In this document: positions 51,953 through 62,840 of the stretch, in pieces
Position numbering within the stretch: the first letter of the stretch is position 1
How the letters are laid out: each line of letters begins with the position of its first letter
DNA from: Pristionchus mayeri
Lineage: Eukaryota > Nematoda > Chromadorea > Rhabditida > Neodiplogasteridae
Direction: 5' to 3'
NCBI GenBank assembly: GCA_036245805.1
Contig: BTRK01000006.1
Span: 50,027,257-50,091,256, forward strand
Length of the DNA stretch: 64,000 bases
The notes under the pieces: generated by a model
Database searches by the model: none
Told to the model about the DNA's origin: nothing
The model's input: the letters and a program-made list of their open reading frames with translations, nothing else
Program-made: the position numbers and the translations under genes

Positions 51953-53735
51953 CTGAAAATATGTCCTCATTTTGAGCACATGTAGGCAAGAATAGGGAGA
52001 AAGTTTGAACAATAAAATCAAAACGAGCAGTAAAAAGCCGCAGTGTTCTCGATGCGAATAGGAAGATTGAAAGGGCGAAATTGAAATTGAATCATCAAAA
52101 ATTTAATTTGAATGTTCTAAATTGGCTTATCATATATTTCACAAGTGCACTTTCTCAATTCCCCCGATTTCAACACTCAGGCAATATAGAACGGAACGTG
52201 CCGAGAATTCGCTGTTTTCCCGTGCCAATATTTCGATCTGATATTTGATCATAGTGGATCACAAATCGGCTCATCAATCGACGCAGTGGGAGACCAATCG
52301 CCTGTCACTCACAACTTCCGGCTAGGCATTGTCAACATGTGGACGGTCAATAGCTATAAAACTCCAGTAATACGGGGCGAGAGTAGGCTGAACACGATTC
52401 GGAGCAGATCTAGTGTTCGGAATTTCAGCAGATCGTTGCTTCATTCTACACACTCTATTGGCCTACCAAGTAGCGAAATAGACGCTTAGTATGAAGTGCT
52501 ACCCTAGTCTACCAGTAGGCTATCGCAGGTCGAACACGAGGCGACGCTGGTCGACTAGAGTTCGACACAATCGTCTCATCATTCTAAGTGATATCATGAA
52601 AGGCAGAGTTAGCGTCTAGAATGGAGAGGTCATGGTCGTTTATATAACCCTATGCGGGGAGTATACTGAACACGCTGCGGTAGCGCTTATCAACTGAATC
52701 TCGCTGTCCCATTCCGCATAGTCTATGACATTTTCCCGCTGTTTATTGAGTCAAAGCGGATTAGAGCAAACACAGAGCCAGACAAGTGCGCGTGCGCTCC
52801 TGTTTTTTTTAGCAATGATCGGACTCTCCTCATATCACACACTCTCTCGCCGGTTAGAGAAAGCGAGTGAGCATGAGACTTGGAGAGAGTCAGACGATTT
52901 CTCTGTTTTTTGCACGTGCAGATTGAAATCGCGTCTTTATTCTCAATTTTAGGCGCTTCTCCCTCAGCGCTAGCGGCAATTTTGAGGCAACTATGACACT
53001 CACTTCACTTCCATTGTCTTCACCCGTTTCCAGAGCGCCTTGCCCGCCTCCGGACCCTTTTGTGTCTGAATATATTCATGTCTTCGGGAGGTCTTACCCT
53101 CTCGCTTCTCCCTTCTCGCCTTACACTTGTTCCGTTCTTCACCACTTTGTCGCCAGAGAGTTTGAAGTTCGACGTTTCTTCATTCTACACGCATTCTTGA
53201 CCAGATGAGCGATAAGAGTGTGTTTGGAATGAAGAACTGTTGTGCTATTTTTTCCAATTCTATTGTTTGCGACTGTCTAGGAGATTGCAGGGGGGTGCAC
53301 ATTTCGTTTGTTCATATGTCTTAGTGTCTTTCATCTGCTCCCCTTGCCCCCTCTCCTCTCTCTCTCTCAATCTCCATTGACTCATCACTCGTCTCTCACT
53401 ATCTCCCTTTCCCTGCCCTCTTCCCGCCTTCCCTATATTTCCACCCTCATTCCACGCATTGCGCGCGCCCGCCCATCTGTTCATTTACTTTTTTTCCGGC
53501 ACTATCAGATGGTGACCTTCCTGAGGAAAACCAAATTTAGTACCACCCGGAAGTATTTCTTGGCAATTTTCCACGTTCCCACACTGATCACCCAGATTGT
53601 TCTCATCCGATGGTTATAGTGCCGTTTTTTCCCATCTCATTCATTTTTGATCGCTCTCCCATGGTTGGGGATTCCCCCTAGTCGCGCTGGCTCCGCCCCT
53701 TCCATAAGCTCGCGAGAGTTCACAATCAGCCTTCT
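51953..53735. other. spacer between SLC17 and NSE1 genes
   Basis: No exon chain is recognised. Three members or partial members of the short hairpin family lie here: 52440-52495 (weak), 52838-52872 and 53176-53238 (TTCTTCATTCTACACGCAT / GTGTGTTTGGAATGAAGAA). An isolated ATG frame at 53510-53620 (MVTFLRKTKFSTTRKYF) is open but unsupported. Confidence 0.5.
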
Positions 53736-56700
53736 ATGGGTTGCAGGATGATCTCTCCATTGCGCGGGGAAATATCAATGGATCAAGTCATCGCACTCGC
53801 CAAGTCAAACGAGCAACCGAACTTCCTCATTGACTTCGTCCAGTTTCTGATCCGGAACCCGCTAATCACAGTAAGAATCATATTTTATCAAGGCTCAATG
53901 TACTACGGTGCACAATAAAACGAACATGCAACTATCATACTGCAATGGATACAATGATCGTTAGATGGTGCTAATCTTGCACAGTCAACAAATCGGAAAG
54001 TGAAAACTGTTGAGGAGATCAGTCTGTTCAAATGCACCTTTCAGGAAAAACAGTTTTCGCTCGCCTTCATTCGAATCGTCCTTGCACCGCACGATCAACA
54101 TCGTAAGTGATTCACTTCCTTCCCTACTCATTCGAAATCAATTCTTATCTCCTCGTATCGTTCTTTGGATCAGTACATCGCCTGATTCAGGCGAGCCGCG
54201 CGTTCTACCGTACGCCTCGCTCGCGGACTACCGCATCCGGGGCGTGAGCGCGTCCGCTCTGGCCGCCCTCGTCGACGTCCTCATCGGCGCTGTGAATCAG
54301 AAGCTGCGACAGGTCGGCCTCAACGTTGACAACCTCGATAGTGCTAGCTTAGACGACTAGTCACTCTCAATAGGGGCCATATCTCGATTTCTCCGATAAG
54401 AAAGTGCGAAAAATGGAGAGAGTGACCACTCATCATGTTTCTACTATGCAACCAGCATTAGTATAGGAAGCAATCACGCGGGGCGAGTAATGCGCACTCT
54501 ATGCGAGACCACAAACACCTCCCTTGTTTAATTGTAGGGAAGAATTAGATTGCTGGGTTCTAATGAGTGAGTGAAATCTAAAAGAAGACAAGAGTAAGAG
54601 ATGCTGGGGGTCGCCTACGTGGCTCCATATGAAGATGGCGATGCGCAGATTGAGGGTTGAATAACATGACACACGACATCATCCATTGTTGATCGAAGAT
54701 GACGATGCGGGATTCAGATGGACGTCGAGGTTCGTCGATTGGTGCGGGACGTCGACGGGAAGTATATGATCGCGCTAGTGACGACGATGATGTACACAGA
54801 AGAGCTCACCGAGAAGGGTTCCAGTCTCAGGTACGGTATTTTCGAAATTCTAAACTCTTTCTTCCTACTTAATGAATTGGAGACTCTGCTTGGAAATAGT
54901 AGACTAAAATGAAGTTCTTTGATTGTTAATTTTCATCTCTATTTGGGTCATTGATCTCTGATCTTTAGTGAGCTCGAGCTTGCTTTGATCTTCGAGTGGG
55001 TGCACGCGATGTACGACGTCGACGGCCGAGGTCACATCTCCATCGCCGACGTCTTCGCAACGGCGGAAACATTGAGGCTGACGCCGGAACGGACACTGGA
55101 AATCCTCGCCTTTCTCTGCAAGCACAAGTATTTTGATCAGGTGTGTTCTAAGTTTCTATTCTGTTGTTGACCTCATTTAGTGTCAAATATATCCGACAGT
55201 GGCGCAGCCATTGAAGGGTGAGCTCTTCATCTATTTTGAGTGCTGACGTATTCCATAGCGATACTAGACGTTCCGTGCGGTTCTAGAGAAGAAAGATGAA
55301 CACAAAAAACGCTCATTATGCAGTCTCCTCCTTCCTCCTTCCGTAGACTCCCGCCTGAGGGCGATGCATCAAACTATGGAGCACTAATTTGATGCTCTCC
55401 TGTTCCCAAATGTTTCACCGATTAGACAGAGCGAGAGAACACGTGCCATAAAGAGAGGCAGACGATAGCTGAAACTTATTGCCCACCCCACTCATTCAGG
55501 CTGGTCTCTCATTTCCTCGATAAGAACAGAAAAAAAGTCTGGATATGAAAGTTCTCGACTACTGTGAATAGGAAATGGACGGTGACCTACAACAAAGGGG
55601 TGAGGAAGGAAGGAAGGGATAAGAGGAGATAGTAGCGGCATACGCATGCATACTAAAGCTAGGTCCTGCACACCAAAGCATCACATCCTAAGGAATATCT
55701 TAGGAAAACCTATGATCATTTTTGCATTCGTCCCGGACTGACACTAAACAAATGACAGCACCGCCTAGCGTTATCTCTTGAAGACTGAGAAAACTGGATC
55801 CAGGCGGCTGAGTAATCGGTCGATCTATTGGGCAAGCAGTACACTCTCAGAAAAGGGTGGGCTCCTATGCTTCAGCCTACACAATTCGTGTTAACCATTA
55901 GTTTTCTTCAGACAGACACTGGCTTCGTGATCGCCTATCGGGGGATGATGGAGCTGGACCCGGTGGTGACAAGCAAGTTCCATCTCAAGATGTGTCCTCG
56001 CTGCGATCGGCTCGTCGTCATGGTAAGACTGTAAAATCGACCTACATTCTGATCGCAAATACAGTTTTGATCTAGAACGCTCACGAGCTAATTTGTTGAG
56101 CTGCACTGGTCTTTTATGCAAGAACCTTCACCTAGGATATGGTTTTCTAGTGTGCTAGCGAAAGTTTTGGTCTCACAAACAGCCTCAAAAGTTCGCGGCG
56201 CTGCTAGCTTATTCACGGAAGAGGGCGCAAGAGGGCTAAGGCAAAGAGTAGAGAATCCCTCTCCACTTCAGACTCGAGCGAGAAGGATGGGTGACGAGGT
56301 GGCGCACGCCGGATGCACTAACGAGTGAGGCATTGCAAGTTCGAGAAACCATGCCACGGCCACTTCATTCTACACAGTCCTTCTAGAGAGTTTGTATATG
56401 GAAGAGACGTGCATCCGAACTGCAAACTCTAGATAGCAAGTGCCAAGTTTGGGGGCATTCTTCTCTTCGTCTCGACACTCTCTAGCGGTCAAGAAAATGC
56501 TCGGGATAAAGCAATGATTGCCGAATTTCGAAATTGTAAGGGAAGGCGATGTCATGTTCAACCCTTTTCAGGCCCTCTACTGACCGAAAGTCGTCGATGA
56601 TCCACTACCATTTGAGAATCTACGGCTGCGAAAATATTGTCCAGAAGGTGATTGAAGTTTGAAATCAATAATAGATTCTTACATGAGAGTATTGCTAGAA

Positions 56701-58357
56701 AAAGTCTCGTCGTCAGTGAGTACTTCTTTTCAACCGAAATCACTATTTTGGAAAAGAGATGTAGGCTCTCCATAATTCAACATCTAGCCCGTATTGTGTT
56801 GTCTCGTGATTCATTCTAACGTTTTCTGAGAGCGGCGCTTTTTGGGAATGATACGCGCTTGAATTAGGAGATGGTGCAGAGAAGTTTTCCACACAGTTGC
56901 AGTATAGTTGGAGAAACGAACGATATCCTCAAAAAAGATATCACGCCTCTCATGAGAAAATCGAGCTGAGTCAGGGAATGGAGGTAAACTCGTGAAATGA
57001 GTTCTAGCCGGTTTTGGGCATCCTAAGGCATGCCTGATCACCTCCCAAAGTCTTATTGCGCAGACTTCATTTTGGAGCTGTATACACCTCGTCGCAGTTC
57101 GGCATCACTCACTTTAAGTTTAAGGGCAGATTTCTCGAAAACGGTGATAGATTGAGCAAAATTGTCCTCTGAGTGACCCCGACTCATTTTTTGAGCTCTA
57201 TCGATCTATCTAGACCAATTTCTCTGAATCCGATTTTTAAGAGTGGTGCACTCTATGTCAATTTTCTCAAAAATGTAGGTAAATTAGCAGCTCAAATTCT
57301 CACAGTGGATACATCTCAACGAGAGCTTTCCAATGAGTGGTTTGCGAAAACAATACGAGAACCCTGGTGAGAGTTTCGCCCTTTTATCTGCGTCTGAATC
57401 GTTTGAACTTTATTTTCAACAGCCTATTTTCATTTCACACCGCTCTTTTCGGAGCGGGCGGCCGAAAATGATCGATTTCGAATCGAAATCCCTGTTGAAA
57501 ATAAAGTTCGTTCAAGCGATTCAGACGAAGTTAAAAGGGCGAAACACTCACCAGGGTTCTCGTATTTTTTTCGCAAACCACTCATTGGAAAGCTCTCGTT
57601 GAGATGTATCCACTGTGAAAATTTCAGCAGCTGCTTTACCTACATTTTTTGAAAAAATTGACCTAGAGCATACCACTCTTAAAAATGGGTTTTAGAGAAA
57701 TTGGTTTGTATAGATCGATAGAGCTCAAAAAAGGAGTCACTCAGAGGACAATTTTGCTCAATCTATCACCGTTTTCGAGAAATCTGCCCTTAAAGTGAGT
57801 GATGCCGAATTGCGACGAGGTGTATACAGCTCCAAAATGAAGTCTGCGCAATAAGACTTTGGGAGGTGGTCAGGCATCCCTTAGGATGCCCAAAACCGGC
57901 TAGAACTCATTTCACGAGTTTCCCTCCATTCCCAATAATGTCCATTCTAGCTCGATTCTTTCGTGAGAGGCGTGATATGATAACCCGATTTCAAAATCGA
58001 ATTTTCAGGAGAGACGAAGACTTCGCGGCCGCCGACATCGAGCCAAGAGAGCCCGAATGACGAACGTCTTCGAGGTAATCGGATTCGATAATCGATAAAA
58101 CGGTGTCTTCATTCTATCGCCTCTCGACATGTGGAGACTGATGAGTGCCAGGCACAACTCTTGCAGTGCGCCGCAGCGACTAATTGCTAATTTTCAATAG
58201 AAAACATAGGATTTCTCGAATTGCGCTCCTCTTTAAGGTGACGACGGACGACGAGGAGGACATCCTCAACGAGAGCTGGAGTGACGACGAGGAGGCGCAC
58301 TACGAGCCATCCGAAATCGAACGACTGTGCATGGACGAAATCGGAGTGAAATATTGA
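53736..58357 (+). CDS. NSE1-like subunit of the SMC5/6 complex
   Basis: NSE1 (NSMCE1) is the winged-helix/RING subunit of the SMC5/6 genome-maintenance complex, paired with a MAGE-type NSE3. Eight exons, all phases joining, 298 residues: 53736-53870, 54045-54102, 54191-54312, 54718-54830, 54969-55140, 55912-56022, 58009-58074, 58238-58357. Resemblance runs through QFLIRNPLITEKQFSLAF, VDVLIGAVNQKLRQ, VRRLVRDVDGKYMIALV, SELELALIFEWV, ERTLEILAFLCKHKYFDQ, GFVIAYRGMMELDP and the start of the RING, KMCPRCDRLVVM. The expected second half of the RING (further Cys/His pairs) is absent: the next exon is basic (ERRRLRGRRHRAKRAR) and the last is acidic (TTDDEEDILNESWSDDEE). A 1-kb palindrome fills the intron at that point. 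Either an exon was missed or lost, or this lineage has a reduced RING. The start codon is uncertain. Confidence 0.78.
56936..57981. repeat. giant palindrome D in the NSE1 intron, arms of about 0.5 kb
   Basis: Left arm about 56936-57440, right arm about 57486-57981, loop under 50 bp. Matching words include CACGCCTCTCATGAGA / TCGTGAGAGGCGTG, GGGCAGATTTCTCGAAAACG / its complement, and ACTCGTGAAATGAGTTCTAG / its complement. A diverged one-arm relative lies at 26570-26825 (CTTTTGGGATCTGTCAGACA then CCTTAGGGTGGCC). The family therefore exists elsewhere in the genome and the palindrome is probably a foldback-type repeat, not a local duplication. No coding content is recognised. Confidence 0.92.
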
Positions 58358-58376
58358 TCAGCAGACGAGCAATAGT

Positions 58377-58452
58377 CTCGCTCTCTCCATATCATACACT
58401 ATCTCGCTCACGCTGATCTGCGAGAGAGCGTTTGGTTTGGAGAGAGTAAGTC
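58377..58452. repeat. short hairpin element after NSE1
   Basis: CGCTCTCTCCATATCATACACT, then ATCTCGCTCACG...CTGATCTGCGAGAGAGCG, then TTTGGTTTGGAGAGAG: imperfect arms in the style of the CTCTCTCG family. It lies about 20 bp after the NSE1 stop codon, so it would be in the 3' UTR. Confidence 0.7.
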
Positions 58453-59257
58453 AATTCCTCCAGCAGACACATACTGTATCACTTATGGCTCAATAATTCG
58501 GTTTTTGTAAATTTGTACGGTCGTACGTGCAATTTTCCATGTCGGTTAGAAAACATGTACATTTTGCCTTATCTCTTTCATTCTCGTTCGCCCCGGTGAC
58601 ACCCATCTTCTGACTCATTTCTCGCAAAAACGCGAGGAACGCATTTTGATAATGTCACTCGGCACCGTTCATCCCACTCAAATTTTTTCGCCCTCCTTGT
58701 GCCAAACCCTCCAAAACATGCAAAGTATTTCGTACCACGCAATGATAATCGTATCGTATCTGTACAGATCTCTGTATCGAGTTCATCCGGAGCATGATAA
58801 ATTATACATGATTCACTGGGTTCATTGTGCACTTTCCCATGTGAGTGCAGGGAACATCGAACCAAGAGTAGGAAGCCCGCTAAGAGTGTAACAAACACAA
58901 CATTGAAACAGGTGTACGCAACTCGGAAACGAGTGTAGGAAACAACGAAAGAAAACCGGAACAGATGGAGTTCAAGAAAGTCCTACACAAACATATGCAT
59001 AGGGTAGACGGAAAAAATCTTTGATTGCGATGTGGAACTGGCATCAACATAAAAATTACGTGTTTGCACGGATAAGTGTCAAAACAAGTGGTTCTCGATT
59101 GCTTTCCTTCGGAATTCGTCAATGCTTTGTGTCCACAGCGTCGGAAGGAATTTTGTGCCTCTGAAAATGCAAAAATGAACTTGACGGAAATCTTCCCCAA
59201 TTTGTCAATGAGAGTAGAACGAATCATAAAATCACTAAAAATCAGCAAAATGATGCC
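58453..59257. other. intergenic; no gene recognised
   Basis: No supported exon on either strand. AT-rich with no clear repeat. Convergent gene ends lie on both sides (NSE1 on +, the tRNA and SWRC protein on -). Confidence 0.5.
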
Positions 59258-59330
59258 AGCCCGATGCGGGGCTCGAACCCGCGACAGCCCGATTAAGAGT
59301 CTGGTGCTCTACCGACTGAGCTAACCGGGC
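59258..59330 (-). tRNA. tRNA-Lys(CTT), copy 1
   Basis: Minus-strand cloverleaf: acceptor GCCCGGT/ATCGGGC (fully paired, with one G-T), D arm TAGCTCAGTCGGTAGAGC, anticodon loop CTCTTAA (anticodon CUU, lysine AAG), T arm GCGGGTTCGAGCCCCGC. The anticodon stem CCAGA/TCGGG has an A-G mismatch at 29:41, and the discriminator base is T. It sits 35 bp downstream of the SWRC-protein stop codon, same strand. Confidence 0.88.
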
Positions 59331-59364
59331 ACATCATCCAAGCATTTTCTGCCGCTATAGTTCG

Positions 59365-60113
59365 CTATAGCATTAATTGCAAGTATATACCTACTTTCAT
59401 TCTGTGGCGAGGTTGCGAACTCGCGAGTATTTCGCACCGCCAAGATGGAGTTCCAACTGGGCAGCGATAGGGAGCAGTGACGAGATTGGAAGTACTCGCT
59501 TGAGGAGTATTTGCCAGGGGTTCATTCATGAGACTTGCGCACCGCCACGACGCCACCCCCTCTCTGCAGTTGTAGCGGGCGCTGGCCAGGGTACCGGGCT
59601 GCAGAATAAGGGATGCAATGTTCTCTTTGCTCTACTTCATAGATATGTCGAGGGTGAGAGGGCTTATGAGAACTCCTGCGAAGAGAACTGCTATATAAGA
59701 GGCATAGCGAACTGGCTTTCATTCGGCCAAGTGTCGCGAGGGTGTGAAAATAGTGAAGATACCGAGGTAACTCTACCTGTGGTGCACTCTGCTGCGGCGG
59801 ATACTGCCAAGAGGGCGCGGTTTGTGGAACATTGTGCTGTGCATTCGGCAGACTTGCGCATCTCCAGGCTGGCATGCCCGCAGGGCAGTGCACGATGCCC
59901 GGTCCGCTCCACCAGTCTCCAACTGGAAGAGGTGTGAGGGCAAGATTTCAAAATGCAGGTCATCGTTCTTTCTATGAAAGTTGTCGGCCAGTTGAGATGC
60001 AAAAGAGTGTGTAGAGTGAAGAGACCATGGTTGCCATTCTCAAGCTAGCGATTGTTACCTCTTCCCCATTGTGCTGTCGTCACGCCGGCCAGTAGCAAGA
60101 TCAACGAGTACAT
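59365..60113 (-). CDS. secreted protein with three Cys-x8-Cys 'SWRC' modules
   Basis: Three exons, one frame, 144 residues: 60059-60113, 59777-59922, 59365-59598. Exon 1 is a signal peptide (MYSLILLLAGVTTA, then QWGR). The mature protein holds three short modules of equal spacing: CPAGMPAWRCASL, CREGVASWRCASL and CPVGTPSWRCEIL, i.e. C-P/R-x-G-x-P/A-x-WRC-x-x-L, so six cysteines in three pairs. The linkers are Pro/Gln/Ser/Asn/Thr-rich (NVPQTAPSWQYPPQQSAPQ), disordered in style. The acceptor-like TTTTAG directly before the ATG would suit trans-splicing. The exon phases (1, then 0) fit exactly, and no stop is met. Divergent from the STR receptor 0.68 kb away. I do not recognise the family; a secreted, disulphide-bonded extracellular protein is inferred. 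Confidence 0.75.
59935..60024. other. intron 1 region of the SWRC gene, with half of a hairpin element
   Basis: GAGTGTGTAGAGTGAAGAGACCATGG at 60005-60030 matches the right arm of the dispersed hairpin family (GAGTGTGTAGAATGAAGAG). The left arm is missing. Confidence 0.6.
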
Positions 60114-60788
60114 GCTAAAAGCGAAGAATACGAAATATGACAAAGTAAGCGCAAGGTCAAACATAGAATGAGAAAGACGTGCACTTATAAGCACGGGAAA
60201 TGATGATTCGACGATTCTGAACGTGAGATTCGAACGAAATATGAGCGAGATTTTGAGGGTTGAGGTTGCACGGCCGTGGAGCTCGCCAAGTGTGATCTAT
60301 CCCCTTGAGCTGTGCTGCTAACTTCCGCTTGAGGTTGAGCAAGCCAATCTTTTCCGTCCCTGCGCGTGTTCTTCAGCGAACAAGTTGCTCAGTTTCTCAT
60401 TGAAGTTTTCTTTCCGCTAGAGTTCCATCTACCAAACTGATCTGGTATTGAAATTGAACAAAAAGATGCATCAAAGTTAAAAAATATATGTGTAAATTTT
60501 AGCTGAAACACGCCTGCATATTTGACGATCAACAACGACGCACGTGCACGCGGAAATGATGTGCATTTACATAAATCATAAAATCGATCGTTATTCCCTG
60601 AAAAATAGCTTCTTATAGTAGCAACAAGTCAATGACCAATGGGTTGACGGCCTTTCTCGATGGTTCTGGTCAATCTGTTATTTGTATCGAAAATACCATG
60701 GCGACAAATGGCGGTACGATTAGTTTTCTAGAGATATAATCCCATAACTACGGTTAATCGCAGACTTATTGCCGTTTTTCTCGTTCAA
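60114..60788. other. divergent promoter region between the SWRC protein and STR receptor
   Basis: 675 bp between two divergently transcribed starts. No exon is supported on either strand, and no clear motif is identified. Confidence 0.5.
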
Positions 60789-62107
60789 ATGGAAACGGTA
60801 ATAGATATCGTCGAAAAGGCGCATCTAGGTAAGCGAAATAGGGTGATCTGAATCACGTTAAACGTACTGGTATAGTTGCCGGAGTTCTGCTCAATTCCCT
60901 GCTTTTGTTTGCTATTCGCAATTTCACCAAGAGAGCTCTCGGCTCTTACAAACAGCTCCTCACGATTTTCGCATCTTTCGACGTTTTCCTCATAGTTATC
61001 CATGCTGCTGCGAAACCGGTATTATGCTTATATTTGCTTGCAATTTGCCAACTAATTTGCCAATAACACATAATGTTAGAAAGTCGTTATTGTCGGAACG
61101 ACTTTCGGAATTTGGAGCGCTTTCGAGAATCGGGTAAGCATGTTTTGCATGAACGTCAAATACGGAATGATGTCAGGCGCTCACAAGCTTCTACGGCGGT
61201 TGCTTCACTGTTCCTTTCGCTCTAATGATCATCCACTTCGTCTATCGATTCTGGTCGATTTGCCATCCTGAATTGATCCCTCTCTTCTCGAATAAGAAGT
61301 TTATCGCGGCACTCGTTTGCTTTACCGTCGTGTCATTATTTTCCTGGTGAGCTTTAGGCTGCGAAAATAATACTATGTGATGATTGTGTACGAGAATTTC
61401 AGGACTCTTTTCGCTACCTACGGAACAACAGGGACAAACGATGAACCAGGTAAAACGCTGCTTCAGACAGAGGCGAGAAGAAGATTCGGAAAGGCAATGA
61501 GAGAAGGATGGCTCGTGATGAATCATTGGGTCAGGTTAACGATTCGAGTCTGATCAAAATGACATTTTTAGGAGAATGCACACTTTAACACCCATGTCTT
61601 CGTTACCCTCGTATATGCTGACGTGATCATGGTTGTTTCGTTCTCCGTCGCGTCAATGCTGGCCTGGCTTATCTATAATGATATTAAACGCGCGGACAGA
61701 TCCACTTTTCAATCTACGAATTTGCAGCTGAAAGTGCTCATTGTATTGTGTGCTCAGGTATGAAACCTTACTTTCACTGGCGAACAATTCGAAATTACAG
61801 ACTTTCGTGCCGCTCGTTTGCGTGTACATTCCGTACTTTTGCGTGCTAAGCTTCCCCTTCTTCGGTCTTCCCACATTCTTTTTTCAACATGCCTGTATGA
61901 TGCTCACTGCATGCTTTCCTGCATGGGATGCCGTTATCACGATCGTGCTCATGAAGGACTACCGGTAAGTGATGAAATATTGCGAAAACTACACATTTAT
62001 GCAGAGAAGGACTGCTTGGTATGCTGAAAAAGAAGGCCGCTGTGCTTCCGGTATCAGTTTGGCAGACAAATGTTATCTCGATTGCTCCAGCTATTACTAC
62101 TGTTTAA
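60789..62107 (+). CDS. seven-TM chemoreceptor, STR family
   Basis: Nematode STR-family G-protein-coupled receptor, expected in ciliated sensory neurons. Eight exons, all phases consistent, 328 residues: 60789-60828, 60876-61018, 61080-61133, 61177-61346, 61403-61529, 61572-61757, 61801-61964, 62005-62107 (TAA). The length is normal for the family (about 330). Visible family motifs: LLNSLLLFAIRN then LGSYKQLLTIFASFDVFLIVIHAAAKP (TM1-2); ALMIIHFVYRFWSICHPELI (TM3 and the YR motif); LFSNKKFIAALVCF; a long extracellular loop; VIMVVSFSVASMLAWLIY (TM5); TFVPLVCVYIPYF (TM6); and CFPAWDAVITIVLMKDYR (TM7 with the terminal YR). All introns are short and GT-AG. AATAAA follows at 62111-62116. It appears intact and functional. 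Confidence 0.93.
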
Positions 62108-62108
62108 T

Positions 62109-62180
62109 GAAATAAAACGCGCGGATAGGATGGCTTTTCAATCGACCAATTTGCAGATGATAGTGCTGATTACTATGTTA
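62109..62180 (+). pseudogene. fragment of a second STR receptor exon
   Basis: AAACGCGCGGATAGGATGGC then TTTTCAATCGACCAATTTGC matches exon 6 of the STR gene (61684-61735: AAACGCGCGGACAGATCCAC, TTTTCAATCTACGAATTTGC), continuing with AGTGCT and ATTG-type words. It starts right at the stop codon of the intact gene, so it is the remnant of a tandem or recombined paralogue. The flanking exons are not found. Confidence 0.78.
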
Positions 62181-62840
62181 ATGAAAGTGTTAATTAGTTG
62201 CTGAAAAATCATATTTATTAAACGCGCTATCTATACCTATATATAAAGCGCTGTGTCCGTACGACTGTTCGGATTGCGAAACGATTACGAAATTTGGAGG
62301 GAGAGAGATCGCGCGTCAACAAGTTTCGAAACGAGTGATTGCGATACCTACTCCGCTAGGACGGGGCCCCCGCCGAAGGCGGGGGGCAGCCGGACTAGTT
62401 TAACATAAATCAGTGATAATGATTGGACTAAAATGTTGAGAATGATCACATGATGAGAACAAATTGAGATTTTTGACATTTCATGCTAGTGGCAGTGATG
62501 ATGAAAAGTTGCAGCTGATCGACTGACTCATTTTATCAAGGAAGGCATGCAAATATACAAAATTAGTTACTGAAAGACACGAAATACAACACTGACTAAT
62601 CAGTCCAGTAGGCGAGAAGCGAGTTTCTCCAACAACCGATTCAACAGCTGAAAAGGTCACAGTGAGAGAGTGAAATTGAGCAAAAAAATCGCCATGCCAC
62701 GCAAATGAGGTTTCCCTTCATTGACACGCTAATGAAAATGACAAATGGCTGTCGTTGGGCTGATTATGAATTTTATCTTATAGAAAAGTAAAAAAGTTTT
62801 ACATAAAAAAAAACTTGAAATCAAGCGCTGACTAGCTCGC
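62181..62840. other. intergenic, no gene recognised
   Basis: AT-rich, no exon. A GC-rich dyad GGGGCCCCCGCCGAAGGCGG lies at about 62364-62386 and could form a hairpin (CCCCCGCC / GGCGGGGGG). Confidence 0.5.

Noticed and set aside
53510..53620. ATG frame MVTFLRKTKFSTTRKYF as an upstream NSE1 exon
   Set aside because: It ends in a stop codon and has no donor that joins to the 53736 exon.
59377..59937. A 186-codon + strand open frame
   Set aside because: It is the antisense shadow of the SWRC-protein exons, whose splice phases and signal peptide fit on the minus strand.
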